Shown here: one piece after another, positions 1-6,201 of the stretch | How the letters are laid out: each line of letters begins with the position of its first letter | Numbering within the stretch: the first letter of the stretch is position 1 | IMG/VR virus record: IMGVR_UViG_3300009419_000041 | Coordinates: 1 to 34,838 of that record | Source: a virus | Reading direction: 5' to 3' (one strand) | Length of the DNA stretch: 34,838 nt | The notes under the pieces: model-generated | What the model saw: only the letters and a program-made list of their open reading frames with translations | Database searches by the model: none | Told to the model about the DNA's origin: nothing | Made by a program: the position numbers and the translations under genes

Positions 1-114
1 CCCGTAGAATTTAAGGTTGCGCTCGGCAACGCCATTGCGGAAGGGGCAATTTCTTATGATGAGGCTGTAGCGGCAATATCAAAATATGAGCTTGAATTTG
101 ATAATGCAGAGTAG
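1..114 (+). CDS. Partial cassette ORF, unknown function
   Basis: This is the C-terminal 37 residues of a gene that begins left of the window, open from base 1 to a TAG at 112-114. The visible tail contains AIAEGAISYDEAVAAI and ends in FDNAE; it is acidic and probably helical. The stop lies one base before the R'' box of the first attC, the normal position for an integron cassette gene. I do not recognise the family, and its membership of the array is inferred from position. Confidence 0.6.
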   Translation, partial: PVEFKVALGNAIAEGAISYDEAVAAISKYELEFDNAE

Positions 115-115
115 C

Positions 116-206
116 GTCTAACTAAGAGTTAAGCAGTAACGCCACACAAACATTTTAATACTTTCATAGCAGATTGGGGCGTTATCTGCTTGAATGAGAG
201 TTAGAT
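116..206 (+). repeat. Integron attC site 1
   Basis: A 91-bp imperfect palindrome runs from R'' GTCTAAC (116-122) to R' GTTAGAT (200-206). The left arm, continuing with TAAGAGTTAAGCAGTAACGCC, pairs with the right arm GGCGTTATCTGCTTGAAT with unpaired bases, the asymmetry expected of a folded attC bottom strand. Integron integrases cut within GTT of R'. Length and box spacing fit ordinary attC sites. Confidence 0.85.
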
Positions 207-221
207 ACAGGTGATGATATT

Positions 222-371
222 ATGAAACTTATTGCTCTAATAATGTGCGCGCTATGTTTTGGCATGGCGACAATGTGCGCTTTAGATGGTTATAGTTTTG
301 CGGCAGGCTTTAATGTATTTGCCGCAATCTTGAATCTTGGTAATTTTATTAGATACTCTTTAGGACAATAG
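222..371 (+). CDS. Cassette ORF, 49-aa probable membrane protein
   Basis: A 49-residue ORF fills the cassette between attC1 and attC2, with ATG at 222 and TAG at 369-371. An AGGTGATG-like ribosome-binding stretch precedes the start. The protein begins MKLIALIMCALCFGMATM and has a second hydrophobic run, YSFAAGFNVFAAILNL, so it looks like a two-segment inner-membrane peptide or a signal peptide plus one membrane segment. No family is recognised. The stop lies one base before the R'' box of attC2. The gene is real by context; the function is unknown. Confidence 0.6.
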   Translation: MKLIALIMCALCFGMATMCALDGYSFAAGFNVFAAILNLGNFIRYSLGQ

Positions 372-372
372 T

Positions 373-495
373 ATCTAACTACTGAGCTTAACGTGCGCCA
401 CCCCACACGTTTATAAGCAAGGCGAATGAATCACTTTTATTTTTAATGCTTAGCCAGTGGCTGGGGTGGTGTCACTGTTGAAGCGCGAGTTAGAT
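373..495 (+). repeat. Integron attC site 2
   Basis: A 123-bp attC with R'' ATCTAAC (373-379) and R' GTTAGAT (489-495). The arms pair through GCGCCACCCC on the left and GGGGTGGTG on the right. The outer arms (ACTGAGCTTAAC on the left, GTTGAAGCGCGAG on the right) are nearly identical to those of attC4, so at least these two sites belong to one family. Confidence 0.87.
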
Positions 496-507
496 GGAGA
501 GATAGCG

Positions 508-810
508 ATGAAACCAGCTAACTTTGCACCTATTTATTTGGGTTTATACCCTCCTCTTGCGGAAGTTGCAAGAAAACACGGCTACGCACTTGCCGTGCAT
601 GGCACTTTAGGTCGTGACTTTGACTTGATTTGTGTGCCGTGGGTGGATGAGCCAAGCGAGCCACAAATTGTAGTCGATGAAATTGTGCAAGAGTTTGACA
701 TTAAACAAATTGGCGCACCTGAAAAAATGAAACATTCCCGAATTTGCTACACACTTGAAGTTTCATTTGGCGGATGTTTCTTAGATTTTTCATTTACGCC
801 GAAAACTTGA
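508..810 (+). CDS. Cassette protein of a conserved hypothetical family (HGxLxRDFDL)
   Basis: This 100-aa ORF starts at ATG 508, just after attC2, with GGAGAG eight bases upstream. A longer frame opens at 457 but would translate through the attC, so I prefer 508. The protein carries HGTLGRDFDLICVPW near residues 28-42 and ends FLDFSFTPKT. Both motifs resemble a conserved hypothetical family, often seen in phages, with HGSxARDFDLIAxPW and a terminal DLSFMPR. The function of that family is not known to me. The GT...DFD motif superficially recalls nucleotidyltransferases, but the spacing is wrong. The recognition is from memory and unconfirmed. Confidence 0.8.
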   Translation: MKPANFAPIYLGLYPPLAEVARKHGYALAVHGTLGRDFDLICVPWVDEPSEPQIVVDEIVQEFDIKQIGAPEKMKHSRICYTLEVSFGGCFLDFSFTPKT

Positions 811-812
811 CT

Positions 813-933
813 GTCTAACTAAATGCGTAAGGTGCAAGTACCCCACCGACATACGCAGTAAACAGTAATCACAAACGTCAAAAGATAAGCCGTAAGTGGC
901 TGGGTACTTGTCACACTTGACGTGGAGTTAGGC
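813..933 (+). repeat. Integron attC site 3
   Basis: A 121-bp attC with R'' GTCTAAC (813-819) and R' GTTAGGC (927-933). The left arm GTGCAAGTACCC pairs with GGGTACTTGTCAC on the right. It separates the 100-aa and 104-aa cassette genes; the next start codon lies only one base beyond R'. Confidence 0.85.
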
Positions 934-934
934 A

Positions 935-1249
935 ATGAGTTTATTTCAGTGTGAAAACTGTGGGTGTGTGGAAAATACCGCTTTGTCTTGTCAGGGCATA
1001 AAACAGGTTACAGAGTGGTTTGATTGGGCTGGAATTGAAGAACGCAAAGGATTGCTTTTATGTAGTGCTTGTGCGCCAACAAAAAATGAAGATGGCACAC
1101 CATCAAAACTTGGTGTGTGGCATGGGCAGTTTTCGCGTAGGTATTTACCAAAGGGACTGTTTAAAACTAACCGCTATGGCGACTTAGAACATATAGAAAA
1201 TGGCGACACGGATTTTAACAAATATGTGATTGCTAAAGGCAATGCCTAA
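935..1249 (+). CDS. Cassette protein with two CxxC knuckles
   Basis: A 104-aa protein that fills its cassette: ATG 935 follows R' of attC3 by one base, and the stop TAA (1247-1249) lies inside the R'' box of attC4. Two CxxC pairs (CENC near residue 6 and CSAC near residue 43) could form a zinc site. Aromatic patches include WFDWAGIE and GVWHGQFSRRYLP. It resembles a small conserved hypothetical protein seen in proteobacterial genomes and prophages, with no known biochemical role. Translation may depend on sequence within attC3 because almost no leader remains. Confidence 0.8.
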   Translation: MSLFQCENCGCVENTALSCQGIKQVTEWFDWAGIEERKGLLLCSACAPTKNEDGTPSKLGVWHGQFSRRYLPKGLFKTNRYGDLEHIENGDTDFNKYVIAKGNA

Positions 1250-1335
1250 CTACTGAGCTTAACACGCAAGCACTAACTTAAAATTGACTTACGCTGACGG
1301 CTGGGTGCTTGTCGTTGTTGAAGCGTGAGTTAGGC
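1244..1335 (+). repeat. Integron attC site 4
   Basis: A 92-bp attC with R'' GCCTAAC (1244-1250) and R' GTTAGGC (1329-1335). The left arm AAGCACTAAC matches GGTGCTTGTCGTTG on the right. R'' provides the stop codon of the preceding cassette gene. The arms closely match those of attC2. Confidence 0.87.
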
Positions 1336-1352
1336 ATTTTGAGGATAATGCG

Positions 1353-1592
1353 ATGGATGACGAGAAAGTTTATATAGTTTATGTAGGTAAGCCAAGCTGG
1401 AAGCATATAATAATCAGAAAAGTTGATTGGCAACTTAATCATTGGCGAAACCTTAAATTTTATTTTGAGCCGCATTTAACTCGAAATAAGAATTGGTTTG
1501 TTAATATCAACTGCCTTTTTATTGGAATAAATAAATACAATGGATTTATGGGGTTTAGGGTTTTAAATCGGCAATTAGAGATTTGTTGGTAA
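1353..1592 (+). CDS. Cassette ORF, 79-aa, unknown function
   Basis: A 79-residue ORF between attC4 and attC5, ATG at 1353 with GAGG about eight bases upstream and stop at 1590-1592. The product is basic and rich in aromatic residues, with stretches such as WKHIIIRKVDWQLNHWRN and NKNWFVNIN; no signal peptide or clear domain is visible. The alternation of aromatic and charged residues suggests a compact beta-rich fold, which is inference. No family recognised. Opposite-strand frames over the same region are treated as shadows because every cassette gene here is on the + strand. Confidence 0.65.
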   Translation: MDDEKVYIVYVGKPSWKHIIIRKVDWQLNHWRNLKFYFEPHLTRNKNWFVNINCLFIGINKYNGFMGFRVLNRQLEICW

Positions 1593-1593
1593 T

Positions 1594-1717
1594 GCCTAAC
1601 TACCGTAGCTAAAGGGCAATGCCCACAAAAAAAATATGATGAGGTGATGACGTGGAAAAGCAAGAAAACATCGAAAAAGAAGCTGGGGCATTGTCCCATT
1701 TGAGCGACGAGTTAGGC
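1594..1717 (+). repeat. Integron attC site 5
   Basis: A 124-bp attC with R'' GCCTAAC (1594-1600) and R' GTTAGGC (1711-1717). The left arm AAAGGGCAATGCCC pairs with GGGGCATTGTCCCATTT on the right, a long well-matched inner stem. It is unusual because an open reading frame starting at GTG 1652 runs through its right half into the next cassette. Confidence 0.87.
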
Positions 1718-1858
1718 GTACAAAATAAACCAACTTTTGCAGAATGGTTAAAACAACAAAAGATAGTAATGACAACTAGAGAGGCTGTTGACTATGCAAT
1801 GCTTGCAACGCAAAAAGGCGTATCCGTGCAAAAATTACTTGGATACCCGTACGCCTAA
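1652..1858 (+). CDS. Cassette ORF reading out of attC5, 68 aa
   Basis: The frame opens at GTG 1652 inside attC5 (preceded by GAGGTGATGAC), crosses R' at 1711-1717 and stops at TAA 1856-1858 inside the next R'' box. The cassette proper, from 1712, has no ATG in this frame until 1769, which would leave only 29 residues (MTTREAVDYAMLATQKG...). Before that lies a continuous helical stretch, PTFAEWLKQQK. Either translation starts in the upstream attC and the product is a junction-dependent chimera, or the short form is made. The C-terminal part looks like a small helical protein. No family recognised. Confidence 0.5.
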   Translation: MEKQENIEKEAGALSHLSDELGVQNKPTFAEWLKQQKIVMTTREAVDYAMLATQKGVSVQKLLGYPYA

Positions 1859-1859
1859 C
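1853..1859 (+). repeat. Orphan attC R'' box (truncated attC 6)
   Basis: GCCTAAC, identical to the R'' boxes of attC4 and attC5, contains the stop codon of the last cassette gene. No GTTRRRY box that could pair with it is found in the following 130 bases, where the other sites have one 91-124 bp away. The attC therefore appears to be cut at the prophage boundary. Confidence 0.6.
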
Positions 1860-1879
1860 TCGTATTTACACCCAAATTT

Positions 1880-1916
1880 GACGTATAACATACATCGCAA
1901 AGCGGAGTTATACGTC
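1880..1916. repeat. Short attC-like hairpin at the cassette/prophage junction
   Basis: A perfect 10-bp inverted repeat, GACGTATAAC (1880-1889) and GTTATACGTC (1907-1916), encloses a 17-nt loop with CGC-AAA-GCG inside. The boxes GTATAAC and GTTATAC resemble Vibrio-type R boxes, and GCGGAGTTATAC resembles the GCGTGAGTTAGGC end of attC4. At 37 bp it lacks the usual central segment. Neither side has a T-tract, so a standard terminator is unlikely. It could be a degenerate attC or part of the phage attachment site. Confidence 0.45.
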
Positions 1917-1924
1917 ATTTGACA

Positions 1925-2071
1925 TCAATCAATGTCATTAAGTAACGATTCATCGCCCACTTCATAAATGACATATTTTTTACCGTCAAAACGATTAGCG
2001 ATACTGTCCTGCGGCAATGGCTCATCGGGGATTACTTCGTCATTGACGATTTTTACAGTGATAATACGCAT
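1925..2071 (-). CDS. Small protein at the end of the tail operon, 48 aa
   Basis: ATG at 2071 lies two bases after the stop of the preceding tail gene, so translational coupling is likely. The 48-aa product starts MRIITVKIVNDEVIPDEPLP and is acidic, with no signal peptide or membrane segment. It is the last phage gene on this side, ending 8 bp from the junction hairpin. No family is recognised. The gene is supported by tight coupling and an intact frame, not homology. Confidence 0.6.
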   Translation of the reverse strand: MRIITVKIVNDEVIPDEPLPQDSIANRFDGKKYVIYEVGDESLLNDID

Positions 2072-2073
2072 AA

Positions 2074-2667
2074 TCAGAACCCTGGCAAAATTTGAATAGA
2101 TAAACGGGTCAGCGTGATAGTGTCTGCACTGTTACCAAGCGTTGCATTGATGCGTAATTTTAGACTATCAGTCGGCGCAAACTGCTGATAAATCGGCGCA
2201 TTTCCGCTAGAGTTTGCCAAAGCCGCGCTATTAGATGAGTAAAAATTATACTCACTCCCTGCACTAAAAATTGATTTTTCGATAGTCCGACCCGGAACAG
2301 TTGTTACTGTAGAGTCATAAAGCGTTGTTGTCGTTGTACCATCTGTCAATAACGCTCGCATCACTTTACCGTTAGCGTTATTCGTGTTATCTGATGCTAA
2401 CGAGTATCGAACCTGCCCATTTTTGCCGATGTATTTGAATGGTAGTTCAACTTCGCGCAATGTGGTTGTCGATGTTGTACCAGTCACACTGTCAGCTAAA
2501 ACAGCAGAATAAGCAATAAACGATGCTAAAGGAATCCAACGCGTCCCGTTGCTCATCATCTTGACTTGATAAGTCGTGTTATAGACTTCAGTATTAGGTG
2601 CAACGCTTGATGCCAAAGGTAATTCATTATCGGCGTAGCTTTGAATAACAGGAGGATTAAGCAACAT
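2074..2667 (-). CDS. Phage tail-tip/fibre-associated protein
   Basis: A 197-aa protein starting MLLNPPVIQSYADNELPL. ATG 2667 overlaps the upstream stop as TAATG; a longer frame to 2739 exists but would overlap the upstream gene by 73 bp, so I reject it. The sequence is Ser/Thr/Asn rich with alternating beta-type segments (YQVKMMSNGTRWIPLASF) and no membrane segment, typical of virion surface proteins. Position after the tail fibre genes suggests an adhesin or decoration role at the host-contact end. No specific family is recognised. Confidence 0.7.
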   Translation of the reverse strand: MLLNPPVIQSYADNELPLASSVAPNTEVYNTTYQVKMMSNGTRWIPLASFIAYSAVLADSVTGTTSTTTLREVELPFKYIGKNGQVRYSLASDNTNNANGKVMRALLTDGTTTTTLYDSTVTTVPGRTIEKSIFSAGSEYNFYSSNSAALANSSGNAPIYQQFAPTDSLKLRINATLGNSADTITLTRLSIQILPGF

Positions 2668-3014
2668 TACGCATACTCCCAGCAAGTGAAGGCTTGACCT
2701 GTAGTCGCACCAATGATGCTGATTGCAGTCACAGGGCAAACACTAGGCGACCAATAACCCCCACTTCGCACTTCGATTGAGCCTCCTGCCTCTGTTGCTG
2801 TTCCTGTCACGTTAATCCATAAACTACCAACCGAATTGTTATAAAACTCAATGCCCTGCCGATTGGCATTGGCTGCTAATAAAACCTGAGCCTCACCGCC
2901 AGTGGTGATTGTGCTACTAGCTGACGTTGGTGTGCTACGAGTAGAAACAACATTCCCATCCCCATCAACAATAGCCACGCATTGCGTGTCTTGTCCATCA
3001 ATCTTTTTTTGCAT
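2667..3014 (-). CDS. Phage tail structural protein, 115 aa
   Basis: ATG at 3014 is preceded by AGGGGGC. The sequence begins MQKKIDGQDTQCVAIVDG and has a beta-sandwich flavour (LLAANANRQGIEFYNNS, SIEVRSGGYWSP). Small proteins of this kind, with 'anomalous neighbour' residues such as NNS and VTGTATEAGG, occur among phage tail and decoration proteins. It is coupled to the next gene through TAATG. The structural role is inferred from operon position and composition. Confidence 0.65.
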   Translation of the reverse strand: MQKKIDGQDTQCVAIVDGDGNVVSTRSTPTSASSTITTGGEAQVLLAANANRQGIEFYNNSVGSLWINVTGTATEAGGSIEVRSGGYWSPSVCPVTAISIIGATTGQAFTCWEYA

Positions 3015-3028
3015 AAAAGCCCCCTAAA

Positions 3029-4255
3029 TTAAGAAAAACCAAAATTTGTGCGTGTAGAATTTAGCGTTAATTTTAATCCGTGATAATCCTGCCAAATTTC
3101 ATACGTTACGCTTGTAACTCCAGCATGACTAAATCCACAGCACGGCAGGACAGCCGACTCGCTGATACTGTTCGCGCGCTCAGCAACAACGGTCGTGCCA
3201 TTAATTTTGACTAGCACCGTGTCGCTGGCTTGCTTAATGTCTATTTTGAATTTCGTGCCTTTCGATGCAGTGATACCAGTATCGACAAAAGTACCGTTAG
3301 CAAGCCTTAAACGCCAGTTAGCACTGTTTACGTCCCACACTACCAATGCAACAGCACCAGTTAAACCAACGTTTGAGGGATGGTCAGCAACAATGCCCAC
3401 AAAATAACTTCCCGTCGTTGCGGGGGCTTCGGCTGTAGTTGGGATATAAACTTCGGTAGCAAAATCAATCGTATTGTTTTGTTCTAAAAAGTTAAATAGC
3501 GTTGTAGCTGTTTTGTTCGGGCAATTAGCGCGATAGTAACCACCATTTGTTGCATCAAAAGTACGAATGCCACCAATCCAATTTAGAGCGGCGGCTGAGA
3601 TTGTAGCAACAGGTATTTCGTCAACGCCTGATGTAGTAGTCGCATAGCTTTTGGTAACTTCAACGTTTAAGAAATCATCAAAGAACACCATGTTTTGTGC
3701 TGTTGAGCCAATACCTAGCGAGCCAGCAGAATTTAACGCTGTCCGCAAGCCGCTAATATCGTCAATACCTGTGTTGTGTGGATTGCCTGTGCTTTGGCTA
3801 TGGTCGTACGCTGTTTTTCCCATGTCCCCACGATACGCTGTCTGTGATGTTTCTCCTAGCACCAAAGCAGTTTCATCTGTATAACTGTTTGCATCAGTCA
3901 ACGCTTGAGCAGCCGCGCCCTCCTCATCTGCGCCCACATCTTCGGCGGTTAGGGTGATGTTGCCGTTAATTGGCGATATGTTATTGACGGTAATATCATC
4001 CGCGCTTGAGCCGTCCGCGCCTTTGATGTTTGTTGCGTCCGCAATGTTTGATACAAGGCCAGATGCGCCCATGTATTTATTGATTACGCCGCTAGGTTTT
4101 GCGCCTGTACCACCAACTAAATCAATAATTTTTTGAACAACTCTAACCCCATCGGCGACATTAGCAAAAATAGCTGTCCAGCCATTTGTTGAATAATTAT
4201 TTTCAACATTAAGCTCCTTGGTGACTCCGCCCTGCTCTACAATTATTTTTTGCAT
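3029..4255 (-). CDS. Tail fibre protein with a lectin-like C-terminus
   Basis: A 408-aa protein. ATG 4255 overlaps the upstream stop (TAATG); an in-frame TTG at 4273 is possible but less likely. The N-terminal ~100 residues (MQKIIVEQGGVTKELNVENN) probably attach to the baseplate. A linker with LTLTAEDVGADEEGA and YRGDMGKTAYDHSQSTGNPH follows; the second motif is widespread in tail fibres. The C-terminal ~220 residues (from MVFFDDFL) are beta-rich with a concanavalin-like look (WRLRLANGTF, KFKIDIKQASDTVLVKING). It likely takes part in host receptor binding. Confidence 0.75.
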   Translation of the reverse strand: MQKIIVEQGGVTKELNVENNYSTNGWTAIFANVADGVRVVQKIIDLVGGTGAKPSGVINKYMGASGLVSNIADATNIKGADGSSADDITVNNISPINGNITLTAEDVGADEEGAAAQALTDANSYTDETALVLGETSQTAYRGDMGKTAYDHSQSTGNPHNTGIDDISGLRTALNSAGSLGIGSTAQNMVFFDDFLNVEVTKSYATTTSGVDEIPVATISAAALNWIGGIRTFDATNGGYYRANCPNKTATTLFNFLEQNNTIDFATEVYIPTTAEAPATTGSYFVGIVADHPSNVGLTGAVALVVWDVNSANWRLRLANGTFVDTGITASKGTKFKIDIKQASDTVLVKINGTTVVAERANSISESAVLPCCGFSHAGVTSVTYEIWQDYHGLKLTLNSTRTNFGFS

Positions 4256-4617
4256 TATGGAGCTGCTCCCCAAAGGCTAATAAAATCGCCATAAACAAAA
4301 GGTATTTTTATACTGTTTGTATCGGCTAAAGTGATTTCGTGGAAATAAAGCGGATAGTCCTCACTCGCAGTCGAAAGTGATTGATATTGCTCGTAAGTTA
4401 AACTTGCTGAAAAATGATAATCATCTGGACGAGTAAAAGACCAATCTGTCATTTTTGTCTTGTCAGAATTGCGATAAATAGCACCTGATAATGAGTAGTC
4501 AGACAAATCAACGAATGAGTTATCATCATTTTTTACTGAAAACGTGATAATACCTGTGTCAGTGCCTTTTCTAATTAAAATATCTAGGCGTTGGCCAACA
4601 AGATTTAATTGAGCCAT
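4255..4617 (-). CDS. Phage baseplate/fibre adaptor-like protein, 120 aa
   Basis: A 120-aa protein starting MAQLNLVGQRLDILIRKG, with a predicted Ig-like beta pattern (TFSVKNDDNSFVDLSDYSLS, HEITLADTNSIKIPFVYGDF). It sits between two tail-fibre genes and overlaps the next by one base. Proteins of this shape in tail modules often act as small adaptors; the N-terminus recalls upper-baseplate proteins of the BppU type. That comparison is by pattern only. Confidence 0.6.
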   Translation of the reverse strand: MAQLNLVGQRLDILIRKGTDTGIITFSVKNDDNSFVDLSDYSLSGAIYRNSDKTKMTDWSFTRPDDYHFSASLTYEQYQSLSTASEDYPLYFHEITLADTNSIKIPFVYGDFISLWGAAP

Positions 4618-4626
4618 ATCGCACCT

Positions 4627-5496
4627 TTATAATTTAATAATCGGCAAACGTGCCAAGTTACGGACACGAACACGACCCCAGTATTGGTTAGACGCGGTTG
4701 ATGCTGTGCCATCGCTAGTAGAGTAGGTGTAATCGCGTGATGTGCCATCAGACGGGTCAACATTACACGTTGATAAATCAACAACACCATGTGTCGCAAT
4801 TGCAGAGCCATCATCGCCGCCGACAATCGTACTGTCTTGGAAACTACCAAGCGCACGACCAGCATCAACACCACGACCATTATCCCAACCACGCGCATAC
4901 TCGCCACGCATATCAAATAACGGCATACGTTTGTTTGCTGCGAAGTCAGCCGCCGCCGATGCGCCGCGTGTTGTCGGCGAGCCTGAACTATCTTGAATAG
5001 CTAAAACAGAATTGCTGTAGGTGTTCCAAAGATGAGCATACAAAGCTGCTGTATCAGCATTAGCGCGTGTGGTTGCGCCCGAAGATGCACCACCAATAGT
5101 TCCGCCGTTTTCTTCAACCCAATCATAAGGAGCTGTACTGCCTGTATGAAATTTTGTAGAGCCAACAGGCTCGCCAACACGCGCCCAATAAGACGAACTT
5201 GTGGATGGCGTGTTGTTTAGATTTGAATTTTGAATAGACTGATATAAACGGCCATCATCACCAATGCACACAGAGTTTTTGGTGTAAGTTTCGCCACTAT
5301 TCCAATCCGCAACACCACGAGCAGTTAAATAGCGCACGCCGTTTGCTAAAAAGTTTAGTAGCCAGTTGAATTTTTGACGGCTTGGCGGCGTGGTTGTCAG
5401 TGGCCATCCCGCTTGAATATCACTATCTGAAGGCTGTGAGCTTTTGTCGCCTGTTTCTGCCCACGGCGGAATGATGACTGGACGTGTTAATGCCAT
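4627..5496 (-). CDS. Tail fibre/collar protein with carbohydrate-binding-like segment
   Basis: A 289-aa protein. Residues 1-60 (MALTRPVIIPPWAETGDKSS, FNWLLNFLANGVRYL) form an N-terminus shared by many short tail fibre proteins of proteobacterial myophages. Residues 62-107 (VADWNSGETYTKNSVCIGDDGRLYQ...SSSYWARVG) have the spacing of a chitin-binding type 5/12 module. Residues 110-220 resemble a tail-collar domain, with STAPYDWVEENGG and a region near FDMRGEYARGWDNGRG. The C-terminus ends VRVRNLARLPIIKL, as in collar proteins. Role: host-surface recognition at the baseplate. Confidence 0.8.
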   Translation of the reverse strand: MALTRPVIIPPWAETGDKSSQPSDSDIQAGWPLTTTPPSRQKFNWLLNFLANGVRYLTARGVADWNSGETYTKNSVCIGDDGRLYQSIQNSNLNNTPSTSSSYWARVGEPVGSTKFHTGSTAPYDWVEENGGTIGGASSGATTRANADTAALYAHLWNTYSNSVLAIQDSSGSPTTRGASAAADFAANKRMPLFDMRGEYARGWDNGRGVDAGRALGSFQDSTIVGGDDGSAIATHGVVDLSTCNVDPSDGTSRDYTYSTSDGTASTASNQYWGRVRVRNLARLPIIKL

Positions 5497-5505
5497 AAAA
5501 ACCTC

Positions 5506-6201
5506 TTAAATAAATTCTTCGGCAAAAATGCCGCCTATACTCAGATCACTTTCTTCGCCAAAACCTAATGCGCCTGTCATTCCAGTAAATCCAAAATAAC
5601 CAGTCGGGTTATAAGCAACACCTGCTATGATTCTCACCCCTGCTGGCTTAGGCAAAATACCCGCACGAATCAATGCTTTTTCATTAAAAGTTAGTTCACG
5701 GGCAACATCGTAATAGATGGCCATCCCGCCAATATCTTGTACAGTTGATGTGCCTGCCCCTAATAAAAAATCTAATGCTTCTATTAGGCTATCAATCGTT
5801 CCATCTGTCGAATTGCGTGCAATTTTGGCTTTAATGGCAAATAGATATTCAGGGTCTTGAAGTGTGGTGGTATTGATGAAAGGCTCTGATTCTTCTCTAA
5901 AACGCTCACCAATACTGGGATTGCCTTCTTCACCAAAATTCAATGCGTTTGGCGTGTCATCAAACCCAAAAAACTTAAATTCGATATTGTCGGATAGCGT
6001 TCTGCTTTGACCAACCCACTCACCAACAACATCAAGCTGCTTTCCATACGCTTGGTCTAAGTCGTATTTATTAACAACATCGAGCGCAATGTTTTGACCA
6101 TCAATCAAGGGATTTAATAGCGTAGTGAGTAGCGCGATAAACTTTGTTTTTTCTTTGTTTTCGCTTGGGACTAAACCAAGATATTGATTGATGTCAGTCA
6201 T
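5506..6201 (-). CDS. DUF2612 baseplate protein
   Basis: A 231-aa protein starting MTDINQYLGLVPSENKEK, matching DUF2612, which occupies the P2 gpI-like baseplate wedge position after baseplate J. The motif YGKQLDVVGEWVGQSR (near residues 51-66) is typical. Two related segments, FGFDDTPNALNFGEEGNPSI and FGFTGMTGALGFGEESDLSI, lie about 125 residues apart, the second at the C-terminus. It overlaps baseplate J by one base and precedes the fibre gene, so it likely connects wedge and fibre. Confidence 0.85.
   Translation of the reverse strand: MTDINQYLGLVPSENKEKTKFIALLTTLLNPLIDGQNIALDVVNKYDLDQAYGKQLDVVGEWVGQSRTLSDNIEFKFFGFDDTPNALNFGEEGNPSIGERFREESEPFINTTTLQDPEYLFAIKAKIARNSTDGTIDSLIEALDFLLGAGTSTVQDIGGMAIYYDVARELTFNEKALIRAGILPKPAGVRIIAGVAYNPTGYFGFTGMTGALGFGEESDLSIGGIFAEEFI

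Noticed and set aside
508-810. Minimal nucleotidyltransferase in a cassette
   Set aside because: The GT...DFD motif has only a few residues between the glycine turn and the acidic pair; true members have about ten.
1278-1699. Opposite-strand frames over the fourth and fifth cassettes
   Set aside because: They overlap attC sites and + strand genes, and have no start-site signals.
1880-1916. Intrinsic terminator between convergent genes
   Set aside because: The stem is AT-rich and neither strand has a T tract after it.
4737-5000. + strand frames over the fibre gene
   Set aside because: Low-complexity mirror frames of the coding - strand; no start signals.
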